Source: CAZPDM01 sp964585305 (GTDB lineage: Bacteria; Planctomycetota; Uabimicrobiia; Uabimicrobiales; JABWCH01). Taken from it: DNA of 59,467 nt. This document shows, one piece after another, positions 24,149 to 33,100 of this stretch. Location: assembly GCA_964585305.1 (NCBI GenBank), contig CAZPDM010000019.1:1-59467 (forward strand). The letters run 5' to 3'. The translations under genes were made by a program, and so were the position numbers. Each line of letters begins with the position of its first letter. Within the stretch, counting starts at the first letter, position 1. The notes below the pieces were generated by a model. That model was not told the DNA's origin and did no database searches. It worked only from the letters and a program-made list of their open reading frames with translations.

Positions 24149-25237
24149 ATGAAAACATTTTTTAAATGGTTTGTTATTATTACACTGATAGCTATTGCAG
24201 TTTGGTGGTTTGGGTGGGGGAGTACACATCAGGTAAAAACTTCTCCTGTCGAACAACGTAGCGTTGTTTCTATCCAAATAACAAAGGCCAAATTAAGTGA
24301 TGCAAGTTCATTTAATGAATTTGCAGGGACAGTCCAATCTAGTGTAACAGTCCAACTGTCTGCTCGAATTGTTGCCCATATTCAGGAAATTACAGTTCAT
24401 GCAGGGACTTTTGTAAAAAAAGGTGATATTTTAATTCGATTGGATGACGGAGAAATCAAGGCGAGAATTAAACAAGCTCAGTCTGTTCTTGCTGCCGCAG
24501 AAGCAACAAGAGATGAAGCCAAGCGTGATTTAGAACGATATCAAGATTTGGTAAGAAGAGGTACGGAATCCAAGCAAAAATTAGATCAAGTAGAAACTAA
24601 GTACCAAAATACTATATCAGCAGTCGAGACTGCAAAACAACAAATTGCAGAGATTCAAGAATCTTTAGGATATACAGAAATCAAAGCAACTTTTGATGCT
24701 GTAGTTGTAGAAAAGTTTGCAGAACAAGGGGATCTTGCTTCCCCTGGAAAAGTTCTTATTACGTTGCAAGACCCTAATCGCTTGCGATTGGAAGCACCTA
24801 TTTCCGAACAATGCGCACGCAGAATTCGTCTTAACGATACGGCTTTAGCCAAAGTCTCTTCTGTAGATGCTGAATTTTCTGCTAAAGTTAGTGAAATTGT
24901 TCCTGCCGTTGATCCTAAGAGCCGTTCATTTTTAGTACGTGCAAACTTACCGGCTAACCAAACAAATATAAAACCAGGTATGTTCGCCCGTTTAAAATTT
25001 CCTTGCGCTCCACGTAAAATTTTAACTGTTTCAAAAAAAACCGTACTAAATCGTGGACAACTAGATTTTGTATTTGTTGTAGAATCCAACGAAGCAAAAT
25101 TAAGAATGATCAGACTAGGCGAAGAATTTCAAGATCAAGTAGAAGTTCTTTCTGGTTTGAGAGAAAATGAAATTATCATAGCAAATCCATCTGAAAATTT
25201 ACGCGATGGCGATCCCGTAGCAATAACGGAGAAATAA
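24149..25237 (+). CDS. RND efflux periplasmic adaptor (HlyD/AcrA family)
   Basis: The product is 362 aa from ATG 24149 (AGGGA 9 bases upstream; the frame extends left to 24095 without support). One N-terminal membrane helix (FVIITLIAIAVWWFGWG) anchors it in the inner membrane. Lipoyl halves are seen as VTVQLSARIVAHIQEITVHAG with KKGDILIRLDD, and the return half GYTEIKATFDAVVVEKFAEQGDLASPG. A helical hairpin lies between (about 110-170). The protein connects an RND pump to an outer-membrane channel. The pump gene starts 2 bases after the stop; no TolC-like gene is in the window. Confidence 0.92.
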   Translation: MKTFFKWFVIITLIAIAVWWFGWGSTHQVKTSPVEQRSVVSIQITKAKLSDASSFNEFAGTVQSSVTVQLSARIVAHIQEITVHAGTFVKKGDILIRLDDGEIKARIKQAQSVLAAAEATRDEAKRDLERYQDLVRRGTESKQKLDQVETKYQNTISAVETAKQQIAEIQESLGYTEIKATFDAVVVEKFAEQGDLASPGKVLITLQDPNRLRLEAPISEQCARRIRLNDTALAKVSSVDAEFSAKVSEIVPAVDPKSRSFLVRANLPANQTNIKPGMFARLKFPCAPRKILTVSKKTVLNRGQLDFVFVVESNEAKLRMIRLGEEFQDQVEVLSGLRENEIIIANPSENLRDGDPVAITEK

Positions 25238-25239
25238 GC

Positions 25240-28200
25240 ATGAGCGATACAAAAAATAAAGAACACGATTGGATGAATCTTATTGTCTATCGTTTTATCA
25301 ATTCTCATTTAACTCCGCTTATTATTTTAGCTTCTCTACTTCTTGGAACAGCTGCGGTTATTATGCTACCACGTGAAGAAGAGCCACAAATAGTTGTTCC
25401 TATGGTTGATGTATTGGTAGAAATGCCAAGTGCTTCAGCTTCAGAAGTAGAACAAAGAGTAACACGTCCTTTGGAAAAATTATTATGGGAAATTCCTGGA
25501 GTTGAATATCTCTATTCTATCAGTCGTGAGGGAAGCTCTCTTATTATTGTTCGTTTTGAAGTTGGTCATTCCGCAACGGACGCAATTGTCAAACTTAATG
25601 CAAAAATTGCTGCCAACCTGAATCGAATTCCTCCTGGAGTTTCTCAGCCATTGGTGCAAGTTCGAAGTATTGATGATGTGCCAATTTTATCCCTTACTTT
25701 ATGGGGAAAAAATTATGATCATGCTACCTTGCGTCGTTTAGCAGCTCAAATGGATGATACAATTAAACAAGCTGATGGAGTTAGTGAAACAACTTTAATC
25801 GGTGGTTATCCACGATGTATTCGAGTTATTCCCGATCGTGCAGCTTTAGCTGCTCGTGGGCTTTCGCTTGTCGATCTTTCTTCTTCTTTATCTCAGGCAA
25901 ATAAACCTTTACCTGCTGGCAAAATTATTTCTTCCGATCAAGAAATATTAGTTGAAACCGGAGCTTTTTTAAAAACCGCGGAAGAAGTTGCTATGGTCGT
26001 AGTAGGCGTTTACAATAATCAACCTGTAAGAGTTCAAGATATAGCAAAAGTTAAAGATGGGCCTGATGATCCTACTCACTATGTATTTTTCCATGCAGGT
26101 AAGCATACAAAAGTAAGCCAAGGATTTTTTCCTGCGGTTACATTAGCTATAGCCAAACGAAAAGGCATGAGTGCTATTGATGTTGCAAACAATGTTTTAA
26201 GTAAAGTAGAAACACTTAAAGGAAGAATTATTCCATCGGATATTGAAATTTCTATTACAAGACATTATGGCCAAACAGCCTCAGAAAAATCAAATGAATT
26301 ACTCTATCACATGGCTATTGCAGTAATTTCTGTTTCTATTTTGTTATGGTTAGTATTAGGATGGCGTGAAGCACAAGTTGTTGCTATTGCAATTCCTGTT
26401 ACCTTAGCTTTAACCATGGCTTCTTTTTATTTTCTTGGCTTTACTCTTAATCGTATTACACTTTTTGCCTTGATTTTTTCTATTGGTATTTTGGTAGATG
26501 ATCCAATTGTAGATGTTGAAAATATTGTTAGGCATCTAGGATTTTCTAGCAATAAAGGAAAGTCTGTTACGGATATTACAGCCGAAGCTGTTTCTGAAGT
26601 ACGAAGCCCTTTGATTCTTGCAACGTTAGCCGTTGTTGCTGCTATTCTGCCTATGGCTTTTGTTCGTGGCCTTATGGGTCCTTACATGCGTCCTATTCCA
26701 ATTGGTGCATCTTGCGCAATGTTTTTTTCAATGGTTGTTGCGTTTCTTGTTACTCCCTGGGCTGCTGCTCGTTTATTCAAACATGCTTTGGAAGAACATG
26801 CGCAACACCATCACGAACAAGAAGATTTGATGACTCGCGCATATCGCAAATTTATGGGTGGTCTATTACATAAGTGGTATTTTCGATATACCTTTTTACT
26901 TGTTATTGCCGCGCTTCTTCTCGGCTCAATATTTATGGTTCCTGCGGGCTTGGTCAAAGTGAAAATGCTTCCCTTTGATAACAAAAGTGAATTTCAAATT
27001 ATCATTGATACACCTGAAGGGACAACATTAGAGCGCACTACAGCAGTCGCTACAGAAATGGCAAGTCTTACGGCAAATATTCCTGAAGTAGAAAATGTTC
27101 AGGTGTATGCTGGAACCTCTTCCCCATATAATTTCAATGGTCTTGTGCGCCACTATTATTTCCGCCAGGGTGCGAATGTTGCGGACATACAGATCAATTT
27201 AACTTCACGGCATGATCGCACGCGCCAAAGTCATACAATTGCAAAAGAACTTCGTCCGGAGTTAGAAAAGATTGCCAAGCGTTATAATGCCAGGGTCAAA
27301 GTAGCCGAAGTTCCTCCTGGTCCGCCTGTATTACAAACAATTGTTGCCGAAGTCTATGGGGCAAATGCGGAAAAAAGAACAGAACTGGCGCGTAAAATCG
27401 AGCAGATTTTTCTTAATACTCCTGGCGTAGTAGATGTTGACACATATATTGAAGATGCTCAGGAAAAATATAAGTTTGAAATCGATCGAGAAAAAGCTGC
27501 GTTGTTTGGTGTAGATACGGAGACAATTTCTCGAAATCTTAGAATTGCTCTGGCGGGTACAAATGTTGGCATTATACACGACCCTAGAGAACGGGAAGAT
27601 GTCAACCTTATTTTGCGTTTGGGAGAAGATGAACGCAATAAAATTTCCACTCTCGAACTTTTGCCCATTCGTACAAATGAAGGAAATCTAGTAGCATTAG
27701 GCGAACTTGTAACAATTCGCAAACTTCCTTCAGAAATTAGCATACATCATAAAAATCTTATTCCTGTTACATATATTACAGGGGATGTAGCAGGAGAATC
27801 AGAAAGCCCTATCTACGCCCTTCTTCAAATGAGTGAAGCAATTGATAAACTAAAAGCTAATTCTGCTCCGAAAGATGGATTAGATGTATACTTTTCTCAC
27901 CAGCCTAATGATGAAAGTCGCTACAGTATTAAATGGGATGGAGAGTTTCATATTACTTATGAAGTCTTTCGTGATTTAGGTATTGCCTTTATTGCAGTTC
28001 TTTTGCTGATTTATGTACTTGTTGTTGGCTGGTTTGAATCTTTCAAAACTCCATTTATTATTATGGCTGCAATTCCATTTTCACTGGTTGGTATTTTGCC
28101 TGCGCATTGGGGAATGGGAGTTTTCTTCTCTGCAACTTCCATGATTGGCTTTATTGCAGGTGCTGGAATCGTTGTCCGCAATTCTATTATCTTAGTAGAT

Positions 28201-28443
28201 TTCATTGAATTGTCACGGCAACAAGGAAAACCTCTTGATGAAGCTGTTATCGAAGCCGGTGCGGTTCGGTTCCGTCCTATGATGCTTACTGCTGCCGCTG
28301 TAGTCGTGGGAGCTTCAGTTATTCTCTTTGATCCTATTTTCCAGGGCCTTGCAGTTTCCCTTATGGCAGGAGAAGTTGCCAGCTTACTTCTCAGTAGAAT
28401 GGCTGTTCCTGTGCTATATTTTATGGGTAATCGCGATAAATAA
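25240..28443 (+). CDS. RND family efflux transporter permease (AcrB/HAE-type)
   Basis: At 1067 aa it has the normal length for this family. Proton-driven export across the envelope is expected. Hallmarks: first helix near residues 20-40, periplasmic REEEPQIVVPMVDV and VRSIDDVPILSLTLWG, the proton-relay Asp pair in FSIGILVDDPIVDVEN, ALVAAxLPMA-like helices, and the second-half FIAGAGIVVRNSIILVDF and RFRPMMLTAAAVVVG motifs. A His-rich loop (HALEEHAQHHHEQE) lies before the mid-protein helix. It is in one operon with the adaptor. Substrate is unknown; the His cluster alone does not prove metal export. A bidirectional terminator follows. Confidence 0.95.
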   Translation: MSDTKNKEHDWMNLIVYRFINSHLTPLIILASLLLGTAAVIMLPREEEPQIVVPMVDVLVEMPSASASEVEQRVTRPLEKLLWEIPGVEYLYSISREGSSLIIVRFEVGHSATDAIVKLNAKIAANLNRIPPGVSQPLVQVRSIDDVPILSLTLWGKNYDHATLRRLAAQMDDTIKQADGVSETTLIGGYPRCIRVIPDRAALAARGLSLVDLSSSLSQANKPLPAGKIISSDQEILVETGAFLKTAEEVAMVVVGVYNNQPVRVQDIAKVKDGPDDPTHYVFFHAGKHTKVSQGFFPAVTLAIAKRKGMSAIDVANNVLSKVETLKGRIIPSDIEISITRHYGQTASEKSNELLYHMAIAVISVSILLWLVLGWREAQVVAIAIPVTLALTMASFYFLGFTLNRITLFALIFSIGILVDDPIVDVENIVRHLGFSSNKGKSVTDITAEAVSEVRSPLILATLAVVAAILPMAFVRGLMGPYMRPIPIGASCAMFFSMVVAFLVTPWAAARLFKHALEEHAQHHHEQEDLMTRAYRKFMGGLLHKWYFRYTFLLVIAALLLGSIFMVPAGLVKVKMLPFDNKSEFQIIIDTPEGTTLERTTAVATEMASLTANIPEVENVQVYAGTSSPYNFNGLVRHYYFRQGANVADIQINLTSRHDRTRQSHTIAKELRPELEKIAKRYNARVKVAEVPPGPPVLQTIVAEVYGANAEKRTELARKIEQIFLNTPGVVDVDTYIEDAQEKYKFEIDREKAALFGVDTETISRNLRIALAGTNVGIIHDPREREDVNLILRLGEDERNKISTLELLPIRTNEGNLVALGELVTIRKLPSEISIHHKNLIPVTYITGDVAGESESPIYALLQMSEAIDKLKANSAPKDGLDVYFSHQPNDESRYSIKWDGEFHITYEVFRDLGIAFIAVLLLIYVLVVGWFESFKTPFIIMAAIPFSLVGILPAHWGMGVFFSATSMIGFIAGAGIVVRNSIILVDFIELSRQQGKPLDEAVIEAGAVRFRPMMLTAAAVVVGASVILFDPIFQGLAVSLMAGEVASLLLSRMAVPVLYFMGNRDK

Positions 28444-28477
28444 TAAAATTTTAAACATTTAATGCTTTTATGAATAA

Positions 28478-28520
28478 AAAAGAACGAGTTATTCATTTTC
28501 TATGAGTAACTCATTCTTTT
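28478..28520. terminator. Bidirectional terminator between convergent genes
   Basis: Arms AAAAGAACGAGTTATTCA and TGAGTAACTCATTCTTTT (with two mismatches) surround TTTTCTA, with T-runs on both strands. Confidence 0.8.
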
Positions 28521-28545
28521 GTTATGTTAAAAATAATTAAATGTC

Positions 28546-29937
28546 TTATTTTTCTGAATCTATACTAACTCCACTATAAAGATATTCGAGATCTGCTGCT
28601 GTAAGATTGTGTGATAATTTTAAAGCTGCGACAGTTCTTCTAAGCTGTTCGATTGTAATAGGTCCAATAGTTAAGAAATCTGTTCGTTTATGTGCAAGTG
28701 CATACGCATTAACCATCTGATCAACAGTATAATTCGTATTGTTACGTTTATTGAAATTTTCAGTAAATATCACTACCCGTTCGTATCTTGTTCGATTGGC
28801 TTCAGTAAATATGGCATGGAATACATTCTGCCAGTACCAATCGCCATTGTCAAATTTCTTTTGAGCAGCCTTTTTGGCATTTTCCCAGCGTGGTTCAGGT
28901 TTATCAAAAATACTAAATCCTCCGAGCGGCGAATATGGCATAAGTTTAATGCCTTTTTGAAAATTACTGTCCATCATTTCGTTGTGGGTAACTTGTATTC
29001 CTCCTACATGGATTGATCTCTCACTCATTTCAAATAGTGAGAAATAGGGACTGTTAAGAACTGGTTTTGGTAAGAGTGGATCGCTTGCCAAATTTATAGA
29101 TTCGTTTATTCTTTCTGTTTTCCAATTCGACCATCCAATCATCCAATATTGGCTTGAAATTTTTGTCTCACTAAGAGCTTCCATGATTGTTCTAACTGGA
29201 GTTTGTTTTCTGGAAACTTCTTTAAATCGTATGAAATCATTATCATCTCGATGCATTAGATAGATAGTGATAATATTATTTTTTAAATTTTTTGATGTAT
29301 GTGTAAGTTCTTTTGATATTCTGTCGATAATTTGTTCTTTACTTCCAAATAACCGGCTGGAATATGTTCCAGGTGGGACATTGTCCAGGAGAAGTGGTTC
29401 ATTTTGGGATAAACGATCAGATTTGAGAATTCCCTCTGTACGAAGTTGGCTAAGTAATTCATTGGAATGCGCACCATATTCCAGCTTCTTGGAATAGAAC
29501 AGATCAAATGGAAATCCACCTTTGGAAATGGTGTAGAGTTTTCTATCAGGATTTAGTTTTTTGTTATAATAAAAATCGTCTTTTTGTATTTTTTCTTCTC
29601 TTGCTTTCATCCATTTCCCAATTTTGTTTTCAACATCCCCAACATAAATTGGAGACGTATCAAAAATATTGATCCCAAGTTTAACTGCCTCATCTAACAA
29701 TTCATGGATTTGTTCTTCAGACATCTGCGATTGGCCTTCTTTTATCCAGTCAGATTGAACCAAATGATCAGTTCCCATAATTAAGCGAGAAAACTTTTTG
29801 CAAGAACCTTGTCGATCGCAAATATCAATATATTCCATCCCGATTTCTTCTGATGAAATATTTTTTATCTGGCTTTCTGTACTTAAGCATCCTAAGAACA
29901 GGACAACGATCAAAAGAAAAAAGATTTTATAATACAT
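28546..29937 (-). CDS. Aldo/keto reductase-like lipoprotein
   Basis: The product is 463 aa from the second in-frame ATG. The first ATG (29946) directly touches AGGAG, whereas the second lies 9 bases from it. The signal is MYYKIFFLLIVVLFLGC (lipobox FLGC). The body follows the aldo/keto reductase barrel: FSRLIMGTDHL, GINIFDTSPIYVGDVENKIGKW with the Asp and Tyr positions, TISKGG for the Lys, and IYLMHRDDND for the His. It is longer than the usual 300-340 aa, with insertions around residues 100-200. An exported NAD(P)H-dependent reductase is odd because the cofactor is cytoplasmic, so activity outside the cell membrane is doubtful or uses another route. Confidence 0.82.
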   Translation of the reverse strand: MYYKIFFLLIVVLFLGCLSTESQIKNISSEEIGMEYIDICDRQGSCKKFSRLIMGTDHLVQSDWIKEGQSQMSEEQIHELLDEAVKLGINIFDTSPIYVGDVENKIGKWMKAREEKIQKDDFYYNKKLNPDRKLYTISKGGFPFDLFYSKKLEYGAHSNELLSQLRTEGILKSDRLSQNEPLLLDNVPPGTYSSRLFGSKEQIIDRISKELTHTSKNLKNNIITIYLMHRDDNDFIRFKEVSRKQTPVRTIMEALSETKISSQYWMIGWSNWKTERINESINLASDPLLPKPVLNSPYFSLFEMSERSIHVGGIQVTHNEMMDSNFQKGIKLMPYSPLGGFSIFDKPEPRWENAKKAAQKKFDNGDWYWQNVFHAIFTEANRTRYERVVIFTENFNKRNNTNYTVDQMVNAYALAHKRTDFLTIGPITIEQLRRTVAALKLSHNLTAADLEYLYSGVSIDSEK

Positions 29938-30081
29938 ATTGTTCATCTCCTTTTTTTGTTTTTCATAAACTTAAGAAATGTCAGATATTTTTTTTCCAAA
30001 CGTAGAAATCTTGTTTTCCTATATTTGTATTTTGATGAAATTTGTTTGATTTTACAACCATTTTTTTTAGTAAACAAAAAT

Positions 30082-30110
30082 TTGTCACGAGAATGTATCT
30101 ATGATATAAT
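30082..30110 (+). promoter_or_regulatory. Predicted sigma70-type promoter of giant kinase gene
   Basis: TTGTCA (30082-30087), a 17-base spacer and TATAAT (30105-30110). The predicted transcript starts near 30117, so the GTG at 30114 cannot be the start codon. Confidence 0.75.
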
Positions 30111-30146
30111 TAAGTGCTTAATAGTCAACTTTTTAAGGTCAAAGAA

Positions 30147-33100
30147 GTGAGTAACTCCAAAGGAGATTTTTTATCTCAAGAAGATGAACTTTTTATTACT
30201 AGATTGGTTTCAAAAAATATTGTCAATATAGAATCAATAAATAAATCAATCAAAGAAAAATGGACATTGAAGGATGATTCTCCCTTATTTCAATTTATGC
30301 TCAAAAAGCGTGCAATTTCAATTACCGATGTTTCCAAAATTACAAAAGATGAGCATATTACAAAAGATTCTCAACAACAGACTAAGGTAGAAATAAAATA
30401 TGTAAATGATATTCCCATTGTTTCTCATGCAACAATAAAAAAAATTGATAGATACGAAATTATCCGTGAACTTGGACGCGGTGGAATGGGTGTAGTTTAC
30501 GAAGCACATGATACAGAACTTGGAAGAACTGTCGCATTAAAAACACTTAGAAGTAATGATGATGCAAGCTCGATTGAACTTGAGAGGTTTGCGAGGGAAG
30601 TAAGATTGTCAGCGGCTTTGCAACATCCTAATATAATTTCTGTCTATGAAACAGGTATTTACAATAATATTCATTTTTTTACTATGGAATATATTGAAGG
30701 TATTCCTATAGATGAGTATGTATCAAAAAATAGATTAAACTTTGATGAAATTGTTTCCTTAATTCGTGATGTTGCCAACGCATTAGCTCTTGCTCATTCA
30801 AAAAATATAGTTCATCGTGATATAAAACCTGCAAATATATTAGTTGATAAAGATGGGGTTGTTCATCTTGGAGATTTTGGATTAGCTAGAAATATGGTTG
30901 GAGATAAGAGCCTTACAGTTAGTGGAATGCCTATTGGCACACCTGCTTATATGTCTCCTGAACAGGCTTCTGGAAAAATGGTGCGAGTTGGGAAATATAG
31001 TGATGTTTATTCATTAGGATCTGTATTTTATGAACTTCTGACTGGAAAACCTCCATTTATCGGAGCCAGCTTAACTCAAACTATTTCAGCAATTTTATCT
31101 CAAGAGCTTATCTCTCCCAAAAAATTGGTACGAGGGTTATCATACGATCTTGAAACAATTTGTTTGAAATGTCTTGAAAAAGATATTCCAAGACGTTATC
31201 CAAATGCTCGTGCATTGGCAATGGATTTAGATCGTTATCTAAATGGCGAACCTATTTTAGCTAGACCTCCCAGTATTTTTTATAAATCAAGCAAATTTAT
31301 TCTTCGCAATAAATTGCCATTTTCTTTCGCAACAGTTTGCCTCATATTTTTAACTCTTGCTATTTACTTTTTTCTTCTCGCGCCCGGATTCTTAACTTTA
31401 TCAGTCAAGAATCAGCAATTTGCTAATTTATCTCCAGAAGTTTTTATCAATGGGGAAAAAAATCTTTCCAATGATCTTAATCATCTATCATTATCTTATG
31501 GCTATCATAAAATATCTTTAAATTTAGAAGGCTATGAATCTGAAGATTTTGTTGTGCAAATATCTCCTGGACAAGAAGTCAAAATTGAAAAACAAATGGT
31601 TTCTAAGAAAGGAAAAATAGGCGTTAGGTCTTTTTTATCACAAGTAGAGGCTTCTTTTAAAAATATAAAAACTAATGAAGTTTATACTTTTATTCTTTCT
31701 GCAACTAAAATCTTTGATGAAAAAAAATCATTATCAAAAGATCGATCATTAGAATTTTTTTCTGTTAATGAATATCAGATTCCATCTGGAGAATACGAAG
31801 CAACATTTAAAAAAGAAAACTATTTTAGTGAAAGAAAAAAAATAACTATTATTCCTGATCAGACAATACAAACAAATGTTAATTTGCAATCAATGATAAT
31901 CTGGACAAGAGACGTAAAACAAAAAATTCCTCTTAATGCTATGATGCTGGCAGATACAGATATTGATGGGAAGTTAGAATTGCTTATTTCTTCAGTAGCA
32001 GGAGGAATGACTTCATATAGCTTTGAAACACATGAAAAATTATGGGAAATATCTGGGAATTTGACATTTTCTAAACATCAATCTTTATTACGAGATGTAG
32101 ATAAAGATGGGTTTCCAGACTTTATATTTGTTCACGGAGATTGTTTTAAAATAGTTTCTGGAAAATCTCATAAAAGTATTTTTGAAATGCCTAGATATTG
32201 GGGAACAGGATTTGTTTTTAACGATATAAATAAAGATGGACATGATGATTTGATTTTGTTTAGGACATATAATGGCATTGAATGTCATAATTTAAAAGAT
32301 GGAAAAATCCTGTGGAAAAATGATAAATGCAGTGAAGCGTATTTTACTCCTATTTTTTTAAATGATAAAACAATACTTCATTCCGCTAAGGGAGAATTAT
32401 ACGAGCTTAATATAAATAATGGAATTTCTCGCACCGTTTATTCATTTTTTGGAAAGCCTGAAACAAATCGAGATCCTGAAGACATGAAATTAGTATGGAT
32501 TTCAGGAAAGCCTATATTACTTTGGTACCGTATAGAAAAAGGATTTTGCGCACTTGATTTATCTTCTCGACAGGAATTATGGAAATGCAATATTAAACCT
32601 TTCAATATTGGAATGGGAGGAATTGTACTAGCTGATGTTGATAAAGACGGAGTTGTAGAAGCAATTCTTCACACCGATAAATTATATTGTATAAATATCA
32701 AAAATGGGAAGATAGTATGGCAATGTGACACGTATAATCAAAATAACACATCTCCTTCTACCGTTGTAGATTTAGATGGAGATGGAATATTAGAAATTAT
32801 TGCGATTTCTAAAAATGGAAAAATTTATGTTATTGATTCTCGTACTGGAAATTCTATATCAGAATTTTCTTACAAAAATCAAATAGATTCTCTTATTCCT
32901 TATGATATCAATCACGACGGAATACTTGAAATACTTGTATTATCAGAAGATCAGTTTTATGCTATTCGATATACACCAGAGAAACAAATAAAAATCTACG
33001 AAGAAGATCCCTTGCTTTCTACTATTTCCAAGCAATTTTTAGATTGGAATAAAGATGGGCATTTAGATTTTGTTCTCGGCAATAAAATGGGAGAATTATA

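Noticed and set aside
30114..30146. GTG 30114 as start of the giant kinase
   Set aside because: It lies at or before the predicted transcript start given by TTGTCA-N17-TATAAT; GTG 30147 has an AAGG site.
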